Shown here: in pieces, positions 10,783 to 21,695 of the stretch
Position numbering within the stretch: position 1 is the stretch's first letter
How the letters are laid out: each line of letters begins with the position of its first letter
Source: Gamarada debralockiae
Lineage: Eukaryota > Ascomycota > Leotiomycetes > Helotiales > Hyphodiscaceae
NCBI GenBank assembly: GCA_002803225.1
Contig: NXFV01000795.1
Location: 1 to 64,000, forward strand
Reading direction: 5' to 3'
DNA: 64,000 nt
Program-made: the position numbers and the translations under genes
The notes under the pieces: generated by a model
The model's database searches: none
What the model was told of the DNA's origin: nothing
The model's input: the letters and a program-made list of their open reading frames with translations, nothing else

Positions 10783-12212
10783 TTAGTCCAATGCCCCATC
10801 TCGCTTCATCCTTTCCCTACCCCGCCGTCGCAGCTGCTCTTCGAGCACTTTCCACTTCTCAACAAAAGCCGCTCGATCCCAATGCTCAGGCCATCCGCAC
10901 TCATTATAAAGGGCCGAGATGGAGCTCTGTTCATCTTGCATCTATTCATCCGATCAGCAACCCTTCCAACCCACATCACAATGCCAAGGAAGAGTACTCT
11001 CACTCACATTCTCATAATACCAGTTGATATTATCCCTATGTTTCTCTTTCGCGAAGTCTGGGTCGGAATGATACGCATCCATGAGCGGGATACGGTCCAA
11101 CGAACGGTAGCATTCGATGAGCGTACGCAGGTACGTTGCGGCTGGGACGAGAGGAGCACGATGATACTCAAGGGGCGCACCTTCAGCTTCCTCTCCTTTC
11201 TCGTGACGCCCGTATTCGATTGCCTTTCTTGGCGGACCGTACATGGGTGTGTATGCGCGAATAACTCCTGTCTTGAAATCAGTACTCCGTTACCCAAAGC
11301 GAAATCGGGACAGGACGTACCTAGTCTCGTATCAAGAACGATGGACCATCCATCTCTATTCGACGGACCCGCGATCGGAAGAATCCAAGAATCAATCGGA
11401 GCTTCATATTTATCGTACCCAGTATGCTTCTTCGCTCTCCTCAAATCCCTCTCACTTGTATAGTTATAGAAGAACGAATTCGGGATGATCTGTTTCTCGT
11501 TCCGATTCGCTTCACGCGTTATATACGGCAATTTCTCCATCAATTCCAGCACTGCATCATCGTAACCTAGTTCACGGCCCAGCTCTATGTTGACTGTAAG
11601 ATCTGTGTGCGGCGCTTTTTGAACGGTTCCTAAAGGCCAATGCGCCATCTCTACCAGCAGCTCATAGAACTCTGTCAGCAACGCCACGACCTCATCGGGA
11701 TCATACGCTGCAGCTGCTTCCTCTTCCGCCGCATCAAGTATCTCCATATGCGCCCTAAACTCCTTTTCTTTAGCCCTCTCCTTCTCCGAAGGCGTAGGAG
11801 ATGATGGCCACTCAATTTCCTCTGCGTCACGTGCTAAACCTTGAACCTCCTCCTCATCAACATCCAAGTCCATTTGCAATGGTCCAGTCATATCCTGAGA
11901 GGAATCCACTTCTTCCTCTTCCTCATCGTCGGAATCCTCTGATGGCGAATATCCTGTTCCTTCATCGTCTGAATCTTGGAATTCTAGATCGCGGATGCTG
12001 GTTGACGTTTTTAGTCGCTCTTGTTCCACGGCGTGTTCCCGTTGTTTGAGGACGAGGAGAAGGTGTGGTTGCTCGAAAGGCCATTGGACAGGTGATAATG
12101 CGGGTTTGGCATCGTACGTGTGGGATTTCGTGTTGCGTTTTTGGTCAATGGTTGTTGAGATGTGAAAGTGACATATCGCAGGTTGTGGGTGCCCAATCCT
12201 ACGCGAGTTCAC
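10783..12212 (-). CDS. Conserved acidic hypothetical protein
   Basis: Three exons (12212-11321, 11267-11008, 10941-10783) splice in frame with canonical sites to about 436 aa. The first exon has a Ser/Asp/Glu-rich low-complexity block (residues ~75-115) followed by a helical Glu/Ala-rich stretch. The second half carries conserved-looking aromatic motifs (SFFYNYTSERDLRRAKKHTG, DSWILPIAG, RDNINWYYEN) and ends in a basic helix. The ATG at 12212 is chosen because it is the first in the open frame, but a later start is possible. I recognise no named domain. The acidic tract suggests a nuclear or chromatin-associated protein, which is only a guess. Confidence 0.75.
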
Positions 12213-12487
12213 GTGTTGTCGCTGTCCCCCCTTTTCATTCCTTGTGCAAGAAAGTTATGGTAAAGAAGGGCAAGGCGCGGATATCACAGCTCAAGACAAA
12301 AATTTAGTATGTAATTGAGTGGATTAAGGCGAAGCACAGGAGTGAGCGCACCTGGTCCTCCATCAACAGTGATCACGTGATACAATATGCTTGCCATTTT
12401 CAACCAGTCCTGACAAGGCAAATATAGAACTCCAAGTATGGCTAGTGAAGAGCTCAAAGCCTACACCTCTTACTACTTTTTAACCTC

Positions 12488-13575
12488 TTAGCTAAAAACA
12501 ACATCCCCATCCCCATCACGTCCACCCTCAAACTCATACATCAAGTCCGATCTCATCGTATACTTAACCCCAGCAACAACATCATCCCCAGAATGCAGCA
12601 GTCTCCTCTGTTGAAAAATAAGGACTCTTCCAGCTTTAGGATCAATGTCCATCCTCTTCTTCGGATCTAAACTCGAATGAAAGGTTGTTGCTCCTCCGAA
12701 AAGCAGCTCGCTTGGCATTTCCTCCTTCAATTCCTTTGTCATCGCCGCTTGTCTGATTTCCGGGTCGTTCATTCCAAGAACTTGTGCAGAGTCATTGAGG
12801 TAGAGGTGAACGGTGTAGTAAGAACGCTGTGATCCATCTGGGGTCTCGAAGCATCCGTCGCAGTGTTCTGTTCAAGTGATTAACCTCGCTCCTTGTGGCA
12901 TCATACGAAAGGAGAGCATGATGATGAAATGCAAAGCAACACACCTCGGAAGTATTGACCAGCGCCGTATTTCAGGAAACGCATCCTCTCGTTCATGCCC
13001 TGTTTGGTGACAACCCATCTTTCACCCCTCCTTGTGGCCCCATCACCAATCACAGGATAATACTCCTTTCCCTCTAGCACCGACAAATATTCCTTAATCC
13101 CCTCCCCCTGCAAGATTCGCTTCCAAATTCTTTGCACCAGCTCACTATTATCCCAAACAATACGGTCCGAATTTCTGTACTCAGGAGCGAAGAACTCCCG
13201 GCCCGGCCCAGCATTCACCATTGCAGGAATCCACCCATTATTAACAAGCTTCTTCTCTCCATGTCCACCCGCAGATAGCTCAGCCAGGTGAATCAACTGA
13301 TCGCATTCTTCTTGCGACAAGACGTTGTCGAGCACCACTGCATAAAGCTTCCTGTATTCGGACAATACGCTGTTTGCGAAATCCACCTTCTCGACTTTGA
13401 TGGCCGTTGGATCTGGCAGAGGTCCAAGGAAGCCATCTGGAATGTCGACTGGGTTAGAGGTGTAGCTGGTCTTCACGATCCGAGGCTCTCTGAGTAGATC
13501 TGAGTTCTCAGCCTCGGTTTCTTTGTCGGCGGCAGCCTTGCGGCGCGCGCGCTCTTTTTGGAGCATCGTCGACAT
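12488..13575 (-). CDS. Prolyl 4-hydroxylase-like 2OG-Fe(II) dioxygenase
   Basis: Two exons (13575-12945 and 12867-12488) give 336 aa. The second half matches the P4H-alpha-type 2-oxoglutarate/Fe(II) oxygenase fold: an HxD iron motif (EHCDGCF, created across the intron junction), the strand SYYTVHLYLND, the distal histidine in RRLLHSGDDV and a basic 2OG-binding residue in GVKYTMRSDLMY. The first exon contains VVLDNVLSQEECDQLI, the usual opening of these domains. There is no signal peptide, so a cytosolic or nuclear hydroxylase is more likely than a collagen-type ER enzyme. The substrate is unknown. The intron separates the iron site from the N-terminal part, so correct splicing is needed for activity. 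Confidence 0.85.
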
Positions 13576-14698
13576 CGTGAAGGTTGGTGGGGTAATTGCG
13601 GGCTAACTGCTTAAAGTACAGAATGGTGTAGAAAAGACGTTGTGTTAATGAGAGCCTTGAAGTACTTATGTTGGTGATGAGTTTATGGACAGATGTTGAA
13701 TTCTAGAGGTGTCGGGAATTTCAATGGAGGTGGTTGCCTGCAGCCTGACACAGCCACTACTGGTAAACTGAGCCCTTACGAACCTAGTGTGACTGTGGCG
13801 TACTGAGAGACTTGAGTCGTTGCACAGATCATAGTTAGACAAGTGTTTAGTTGATGATTTATTATTTACCGGAATTTGTAAAGAATTTAAAAGCGCGAAT
13901 AGGAAGACGAAAGGAAGTGAGGATGCGAATGCATGGGGCAGCTGAGCAGCCTAAGGTTTAAGGCAAATGCGAAGGTTTCTGCCTAAAGCCTTTTTGAGCC
14001 AACGTATATCGAAAAATACGAATGCAGTGAGAGGAAATAGAAAGGTAAGATTTTATAATAGGATTCTAGCTGTTCCTGAGTGAATCATAACGCTTTGCGA
14101 TGAAAAGTTTTGGTCGTGGGATGGCACCGGCGAGCCCCTGTTCTTAGCGAACGCCGCCCTAAAGTCATAGTCAATGAAAGCGTTTGTCGAGAACAGATCT
14201 CCAATCTTTCGATTTTCCCGATTACATCAGAACTGAGTGCCACTTAGCTACTCAGCCAAAATGACGATTGAGAAGAGGAACGTGTGTCGCGAGCAAAAAG
14301 ACGCAGGTGGTCGATGCCCGCAGGTGCCCAGCTCTCACTCTGAACAGGTTCGATTTTGAAGATGTAGCAGCTGGTTAATGACTATCCCAACTCTCCCACA
14401 ACTCGTACTGAACGATTGGAACCTTTACTAGTGAGTTCTTATATGCTATGTATAATTTAATGTCCGTCAGCCCTGCAGGTGCCCCATCTTTGAGCAACAT
14501 TTAAAGTATAACAAGTGTCAGAAGAACGGAGAGAATTGCCTGTCATTGGTTTTTCAACCAACCATTAAAGTACTCTTGTGCTCTCGAGATTTTTGAGATC
14601 CATTCAGTCATTAATGTTCTTGGTAGACTTGGTTTGAGAACTCAAATCTCTCATTACCTTACTATTTACTGCTTTTTAGACGTTAAAAGGCTCTAGAA
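13576..14698. other. Intergenic, no gene seen
   Basis: About 1.1 kb upstream of the dioxygenase and of the truncated monooxygenase start. No convincing frame, RNA gene or repeat was found. It probably holds the dioxygenase promoter. Confidence 0.5.
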
Positions 14699-14851
14699 AT
14701 GGCTCAAAAGCACTCACAGGTTGCAGTCATAGGCGCGGGCCCATCAAGTCTCGCAGCTGTCCGGGCATTATCCGATGAGAATACCTTCGATACGATTCGA
14801 GTATTGGAAAGAAGAGGTTTCGCTGGTTCCGTTTTAGTCTGCCGACGTTAG
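14699..14851 (+). pseudogene. 5' fragment of FAD monooxygenase (FMO-like)
   Basis: The ATG at 14699 opens a frame whose first ~20 residues contain the FAD-binding Rossmann motif (VAVIGAGPSSLAAVRAL), followed by NTFDTIRVLERRGFAG, the typical beginning of flavin-containing monooxygenases. Homology stops after about 43 residues, exactly where repeat DNA begins (about 14835), and a TAG follows at 14849. The remaining ~90% of the enzyme is absent from the window. This is a gene start truncated by an insertion or rearrangement. Confidence 0.75.
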
Positions 14852-15423
14852 CAGCAGCCGCTTTAACCTGAGCCGAGTGTGAGCCTGCCTGAGCTCGGCC
14901 CGATCACAGCCTGAACAACGCCTGAGGAGCCTGAGCAAACGCTGAGTGAGCCTGAGCATGTATTGAGGAGCTCCTTTAATACCCTTAGAGGGCTGATTTG
15001 GCTCCCTCAAACCGGGTACGCTTATTCTGGCATGCTTCTCTTTAGGCATTAATTCCCTTATCGAGGCATTGAAGCGAAAGTTTGGCCCTTTTAAGAAGTG
15101 AATCTCGCCCTCATAATACTTCAAATACGTATTTAGAAAACTCTCCTCTATACAATTAAATAAAAACATAATAACTAATTATTCAAAGCCTAAAAAATGA
15201 GATTATAGATCTGCTTTTTTTTTATAAAAAAAAAAAAAATTTTTTTTACTCATTTGTGTGGGTTCACTGTGTTATTATTTGCGACTTGAGTACGTGCTAG
15301 AATTTTGATCAGTTAATTTGCGAGGACTTAAAAGCGGCCGCGATTGTGTTTTGGTGTGTGTGCCTTAAGAGTTTGGTGGGGAAAGTATGCCTCACGGAAA
15401 GCATGCCAGAATAAGCGTACACC
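14852..15423. repeat. Dispersed repeat insertion, composite
   Basis: It starts GCAGCCGCTTTAACCTGAGC and continues with many CCTGAGC words. A related sequence, with the same GCCGCTTTAACCTGA opening and CCTGAGCATGTAT further in, occurs at 20046-20300. Near the other side, 15330-15342 carries TTAAAAGCGGCCGC, the opposite orientation of the same opening. A perfect 22-bp inverted repeat (15016-15037 against 15399-15420) spans the interior, and there is a T/A homopolymer stretch at 15209-15247. The family is unknown; this looks like nested or rearranged copies of a non-autonomous element that truncated the monooxygenase. Confidence 0.55.
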
Positions 15424-15596
15424 TCGAACCAGGCGCAGGCCACAGCACGTCGCATTTTACCGAGGCTGTGCAAAATTTGCCACTTTCTGTGGCTGTTCCT
15501 TCCAACTTCTACATTCCTATTTGACTCCTCCATATGTCTTGAATGCTCATTGCACCAGGAAGCTTTCGCACAGAAAAACAGATTCGAACAGTTATT

Positions 15597-18500
15597 ATGG
15601 ATATCCCAGCCCACCCAGCCCGTCCGGTGGCTCTTCGTATACTTTCCTTTGATGCGGAGGAGTCAAGGGGCTGGCCAGTCTACTTGTCCTGCAGCGGATC
15701 TTTAGAACCCTCCAGAGGCTCGAAGACCTTCCAGACTTGCCAAGACCGTGTGACTACTTCGATTTGATTGGAGGTACCTCAACTGGAGGGTGAGATATCA
15801 ATGATAATCCAGATAAACTACAAACTAAAACATGATAATCTCAGATTGATAGCAATTATGCTTGGACGATTGCGAATGACGATCCCAGAGTGTATTGAGA
15901 TATTCAAAGATATATCCAAATCCGTTTTTGGAGACAACCCTGGTATATTTCGGAGATTAGTGAAGCAAATAGCAGGAAAGCCGTTTTTCAATGCCCAAGC
16001 CCTGGAGAAGGCAATTAAAGAGCTCTTGACGGCTCGCGGGATCGATTTAGACACATTATTCAAGGAGTCTGATGATCCTAAGTGCAAAGTGTGGGTATAC
16101 TCTGGCCCTTTACTACCCCTTTTATTGATAGGACTTGTGGCGCTCATGATTGGAATTGTTGACTGACTCATTTGGCATCCATTACTGACCTTGTTGCATA
16201 TCCAGATTTGTCTGCACCACCCGGAACATAAGGCCGTCACTTCATAATGTACTTCTTCGCTCGTACACTACCTGGTCCCCGTCTCAAGAGAATTATGTCT
16301 GTCACATTTGGGAAGCAGCTCGGGCAACTTCAGCTGCACCCCTATTTTTCGAGCCTCTTAAGCTTAAGTCATCTGGTGCCACATTTGGAGATGGTGCTCT
16401 GGGACTCAACAATCCTATCTTTGAAGTGCTCAATGAGGCTGACAGACTGTATCCAAATGCAACAATTAGGTCGGTCTTGAGCATTGGAACTGGATTGACC
16501 GATGTGAAAGGGCTCGATACTGGCCAACTCAAAATGTGGAACGTTCTCAAAACATGCGTAGACCTTTCTATCAACGCGAACAAGCAAGCGGAAGATTTTG
16601 CCAAGACCAGAATAGGGAGAGAAATGTTCAACAATAAGACATATTTCCGCTTCGACGTTGACAGAAATATAGAGACTATATCTCTAGAAGAGTGGGAGAA
16701 ATTGGATGAGATTGATGGATTGACGGAAGCTTATCTGGGTCGACCCGACAAAGAAAAGGATTTACTTGACTGTGCCCGGAGTCTTTGTAATAGAATTGCT
16801 TCAGGTTGTTAACCCCACCAATCCTTCTTGTTTACAATAGGAAAAGAAGTCTTCATAATTTCTATTATTATTGCCATTTGAATGCTAAGAGTTTCAGGAA
16901 CCCTCGTGTGCCATCTCCAAAGCTATGCTAATACAGACGTAGTAAACGCCACCGAAGTTGGACCAAAGAACACCGCCCTAAAATCAACACTACCTGCCTA
17001 TTCAACACCAAATTTCTCTGGCAGAGAGAAAGAGCTTTCCGAAATAGAGTCGATTTTTGAGATTTCAGACGACTTGCACAAAAGAGTTGCTCTCTACGGT
17101 CTGGGAGGAATTGGGTGAGATATCCTTTCTAGAACTTCGCTTTTCTCACCACAAACTATGAGCAAAAAACTGATACGCATGCTTGTCCGCGTCTCTAGAA
17201 AGAGTCAAATTGCATACGAGTATGCGAAGCGCCATTCGGGGGAACAAATTATATTCTGGGTTAGGGCAAACAACCTGGACAATATGAAGACCGGTTATCT
17301 AGCCATTGCCAGCTTGTTAAAGCTAGATCTAGAACAGCCCCAACCAGACGTATTACTTATCGTCAAAGAGTATTTGGAAAGCCAGGACTCTCCATGGCTT
17401 CTAGTTCTGGACGAGATCGATGACAACGAGACCCTGTCTGCAGTAAGTGCCAATGGAGTCAAACTTATGGACTACATTCCGAGATCTCGACACGGGAGGG
17501 TGTTGATCACTACAAGAGATTCCCGGGTTGTTGGACTTCTGGACGGTCGCGTCGTCCCAGCCCAGAATGGTATTCGTGTCGGACCTATGCCATTCGATGA
17601 GGCTTTGAGCTTGTTCCAACGCTGCCTGCGTCGAGAGCAGATCCAAGAAGCAACACAAGAACAGTGGCGAACCTTTTTGGATATGCTTGGGGGGCTTCCA
17701 CTAGCACTCGTGCAAGCTGCATCGTATATGCGAGAGGAAGAAGCGACAATCGACGAGTTTATTTCTCTGTACAGAGATGTTGAGAAACACGAGGAACTTT
17801 TTCAAGAGTCAGCAATCAATACTGATATGGAACAACGTTCGGTCCTCTACACATGGGAGATTTCTTACAAACGGATTGCTGGCCCCTCTTATCCGACTAC
17901 AAAATCAGACGCAGCGATGCTACTAGACTTGCTTGGTTTTCTGGATGCGCCAGCAAGTTCTACACGGTCCCTTTCAGAAGCAGAAGCGCGGCTTAAAGGG
18001 ACCTACGCTTTCGATGCTTTTCATGGATTCAAGCATGCACTCCCTCCTCAGGAGAGTCCTTCAACTTTACTATCAAGCATCAACGACTCTCGTTTCAAGA
18101 ACCTAAGCAGATTTCAATCGAAAATAGGACCGCTCCGAAACTACTCTCTTGTCACTTCCGCAGACTGCTGGGTTCATCCAGTTGTGCATAGCTGGATATA
18201 TCGTCGCTTGTCTCTGGAAGAGCGATGCAAATACTTTTCCTGGATGGTCGAGGAACTATTAAAACATCTATCATCTCCAGACCTGCAATCTTGGGAAGCT
18301 ATTTTACTGCCCATCGATTCGAGTTTCTTCTTCAATTTTGAGGACATGCATTACCTGCGACATGCCAATGTTGTCCTAGATTACGCCTTGTCTGCCAGAA
18401 TGGTGGATTACATGACGGAACACAGAATTAGTACTGCTGGACTTGAGGAATTGCTATACCGAATTAGTGAAGTCTCGGCTTCATCTGGCCAAACTGCGAA

Positions 18501-19500
18501 AGCAATTGAATACCTTGAAAAGTCGATTGCTCTCACGGAACACTCAGGTTCTTCAGGTGTGTTACTTGACGAGCGGTGCCTTCGGTTGGCAAAAATAAGA
18601 TCCCGACTACAATCCCGAGAGGAATCGACAAATCAAGCACGGCTTTTGGTCCAGGCATCACCTAGCGACTTCGAATCTCAGCTATGGCTCGCTCAATGCC
18701 TGCGTAATCAAGGAAATTTTGGGCAGGCCATAGCATTATACCGCGAGATTATGACTTTCCCCACCCTCGACTACCAGGATTTTGAGAGAAACAAAAGCCT
18801 TCTCGTCGCGTTGTGCGAGATAGCATCAATTTATGCGAGGGTTGAAACCGAAGAAAGGATAACTTTCGCTCGTGAAATTATCGATAACTTCGCTATGCCA
18901 TATGTACAGGCAAAGCCTCGCGGGGATATTGTGAAAGCGTTTCTTTATCGAAAACTCTTAGTTACCCGCTTAGAGGTAGCTTCCGATTTAGATGACCAAG
19001 AAGCTGTGTGCCAGCAAATGGTCGAATACGATGCTTATCACGAACGGCTTGGTCCGCCCCTGACTGGTGGCATTCCAGAAGAGTTACTCTCATATCTCTA
19101 TGAACTCCAACAAAGGCGGAAATGGCCTGAGATCGAGGTTTTGGTGCGCATTTATTCGAAGCCGCGCTGGGACCTCTTGAAGATCATGTTCCTAAAAGTA
19201 TCTCATCCTGAACACTCCGATCTGATCGACGACACTGTCTTGCATTGGTGTATCATGTACAATTTCCAAGGCGAAGCTTATTTCGAGGAAGGAAAATACA
19301 AGGAGGCAGAAGTTGCTCACATGAACGCACTTGGCCTTCATCTTTTTTTACACTCGGCAGGATCAGGATCAGACGGATTTAAAGAGAACGTGTATAACCT
19401 TGCTAGGTCTCTGGCTGCTCAAGGAGCTTTGAAGGGTGCAGAGTTAAGGATTATCCAGCAATCTTTTCATTATATCCTTGTAGAAATGGAGGCCATCTGA
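15597..19500 (+). pseudogene. Fungal NLR: patatin / NB-ARC / TPR, frameshifted
   Basis: The locus encodes a STAND receptor of the patatin-NB-ARC-TPR type, the architecture of Neurospora PLP-1, which triggers cell death after allorecognition. Exons: 15597-15789, 15845-16090, 16206-16804, 16898-17114, 17199-19500. Patatin part: the Ser nucleophile elbow GGTSTGG and the catalytic Asp in GDGALGLNN are present. NB-ARC: entry PNFSGREKEL, Walker A GLGGIGKSQ (split by intron 4), Walker B WLLVLDEIDD, RVLITTRDS, GGLPLAL and an MHD-like HPVVHSW. C-terminal TPR-like helices include AKAIEYLEKSIALTEH and GNFGQAIALYREI. The exon total is 3557 nt, one short of 1186 codons: a G is missing near 15654, within the codons of the DGGG oxyanion loop, so translation from the ATG stops at 15767. 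Everything downstream is open. It may be a recent null allele, or a sequencing error at one base. Confidence 0.85.
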
Positions 19501-20045
19501 TAAGGCAAACAAGAATGGGATAAAACATTTGCCAGCTTATTCTATCGACGGAAATAATTTGCAAAATTCCGTGCGCATATGTTCCCGTAGTTCCTTGATA
19601 GCTGGGAGCGATTCTAATCAATTTTTGTTCGTTTGTCCTGAAGCGGTGCTAGGTGCAACAATGGTCGCCCGCTAGTCGTCAAGTCTGGGTAAAGAAAGCT
19701 GCGGGAAGTAGGCTTTAACGCAGGACTGAAACAAAATGGGAAATTCAAAGTGCCGTAAAGAGAGAATGAGAATTAGCGGGACTTCTGGAGTGTGCCTGAC
19801 TGTGGTTGTACCAAATGATATGAGAGAATGCTAGATCAGATCGAGTGTGATTGGCTAAAAAGCGAGGAGTCAAAACGTGTGACGATGGGATAAATCTTGT
19901 GAGCTGCTCCGTGATTAGCGCCTAAGTAAGAGCACCAACCTCACTAACCGTATACGAAGCACAAGAGAGAAAAAGTTGATTCATAATACCACTAACTCTA
20001 TGTTAATTTTTTCTTTCGCTGCTTTTGTTCTACTCTGCGGACATG
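19501..20045. repeat. Intergenic with dispersed-repeat copy 1
   Basis: No gene seen. About 19911-19986 (GATTAGCGCCTAAGTAAGAG through GAGAAAAAGTTGATTCATAATACC) matches 45281-45362 at roughly three quarters of positions, including the block CGAAGCACAAGAGAGAAA. It is a dispersed repeat of unknown class; a tRNA-derived SINE head was considered but a B box is not evident. Confidence 0.5.
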
Positions 20046-20300
20046 AGTAGCGGCCGCTTTAACCTGAACTGAGGGTGATCATGCCTGAGCTGAGCCTGAG
20101 TACAGCCTGAGCACGGCCTGAGCTTGGCCGGAGCAGCCGCCAAGTAATCCTGAGCATGTATCAAGAGGCCATTTTTAGTACCCAAGGGACTTGTTTCGGC
20201 TTCCTTAAGGCGCGGTTATATTTTCCTTGTCTTGTCTTTAAACGCGGATCCTATTTAGCTTTAACTAGGGTTCTTTTAAAAATATTTTAGATTTATATTT
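20046..20300 (+). repeat. Second copy of the CCTGAGC-rich repeat
   Basis: GCGGCCGCTTTAACCTGA, repeated GCCTGAG words, then CCTGAGCATGTAT and a TTTAGTACCC block follow the same order as at 14852-15040, at clearly reduced identity. Ends and target duplication could not be fixed. Confidence 0.55.
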
Positions 20301-21027
20301 ACTTTATATGTGTGGCTGGCCACGACTCTTACCTCCACGCAGTGCCAGCTGGAAACCTACACTCTGAGGAGTTGTTAGGGCTAAAAAGAGTCAAATCGAT
20401 CGATCGAAAGAGAGGTAACAGTCTCTCTCGGCCACTCGCGACGCGTCGAACAACGACAACTTACTGCAACCGACGAGCCTACGAACACTTCGACACGCCT
20501 GCGGTAGGTCTAAACCTACGTCGATCACACTCAAATTCAAGGACAAGAGGCTAGTTAGTTAAGGGGTCAACACGAGGGCCTCTGAGGAGGAGACGCGCAT
20601 CTCCGGCTAAAGCGATTTAGGTGCTTGTTACGGCCCTGTGAAGGGGGGTAGGATACCGGGTGAGGCGGTTTACCAACGCGTTGTTCTACTCGGAGGAAGA
20701 TTACTCACGTCATAAGGTTAAATCGAGTCCTACGGTTGTTAGAGGTAAAGGATAGGATGAATTGGTGTTGATACCACAGGTTGAAATACTGCTCCGACGC
20801 GAGCTGACAGAATGATACGGAATAATGGGGGTGCATTCTGTGAACAGCACAACACAACCGGAGGCGATGTACCTAGAGCGCGGGAAGAGAGTCTAGGAGG
20901 AGGTACCCTGAGGCTGTGCCTCCTGTTAACCTGGCATCAATGCCAAAGGTTGTCAAATAGTCCATCTCCACATAACGACACCACGTTAAAAAGAGTATTA
21001 CACAAACAAACAAACAAACTTTATATA
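20301..21027. other. Probable transposon-derived spacer, unidentified
   Basis: Ordinary base composition, an 80-codon open frame at 20312-20554 without recognisable homology, and a CAAA tandem stretch at 21001-21019 that could be the 3' tail of a retroelement. Its position between two repeats suggests element-derived DNA, but no domain was recognised. Confidence 0.3.
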
Positions 21028-21271
21028 TGTGACGGCGCTGTAGCATCTGAGTGCGGCATCTGAACACCTGAAGGAAGCGTCTGGAGGAAGTCACATGATC
21101 AGGAACTCAAGGACCCCTCGCTCAACGAGTTCGCGCCTAACACGTGATCTCTGGCCTGTATATTAGTCTCACTCCTCTCGACTTCTCTTCTTTTCTCCTT
21201 AGCTTATTCTCTTTGTAATACAATTGATGGTTCCGCATCAGCTACCCTTGGTGCGAGCTTGAGTTGTCACA
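21028..21271 (+). mobile_element. Solo LTR, TGTGAC...GTCACA ends
   Basis: A 244-bp segment starting TGTGACGGCG and ending GAGTTGTCACA, with a 6-bp terminal inverted repeat. Flanks ATATA and ATAGA differ at one base, fitting a mutated 5-bp target duplication. Inside, CTGTATATTAG is followed by a C/T-rich tract and a TTTGTAATACAAT block, the usual promoter and polyadenylation layout of an LTR read on the plus strand. Gypsy-like ends; the internal region is absent. Confidence 0.6.
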
Positions 21272-21695
21272 ATAGAGAGTAGGGTTTAATAGGTTAGGTT
21301 TTTATTTTATAATATTTTTCTTTTAATATTATTTAGCTATATAATCCTTTATGCCCTTTAATAGATCCTATAAATCCTCCTTAGATTTAAAAGGTCTATC
21401 CGAGGGATCTTCCCACGGTCCTCTCGGTCTATCACGTGACTTGCGTATACTCATGACGGCTGCCTGAGGTTTCTACTATCTAGGGCTTACCTTACAGTGT
21501 TCGTAACACTTGCACTCACGCTAAACTGCTTACATTCACCGCCTTCCACTTAAAGCCTGCAAGTGCGACTAGCAAAACCTGACCTCTTAAAATTCACTCT
21601 CACGTCTGCGCAAAGCTCATTCCGTCCTTCTCGCACATCTACATCGCATCTCAAGAACACCAACTTGTTTTGCATACCGATAGCTATCTCCAAAG
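21272..21695. promoter_or_regulatory. Upstream region of the NAD synthetase paralogue
   Basis: The first ~110 bp are AT-rich and repeat-like; the rest contains a CACGTGAC element (about 21434) and a pyrimidine-rich stretch before the ATG at 21696. It is the presumed promoter, with an LTR only 425 bp upstream of the start codon. Confidence 0.4.

Noticed and set aside
11004..12212. A continuous 402-codon frame as the complete gene product
   Set aside because: It runs through two canonical introns; the spliced 436-aa model joins better C-terminal sequence.
19911..19986. tRNA gene or SINE head
   Set aside because: D-arm-like word only; no B box or acceptor stem could be built, so it is reported only as a dispersed repeat.
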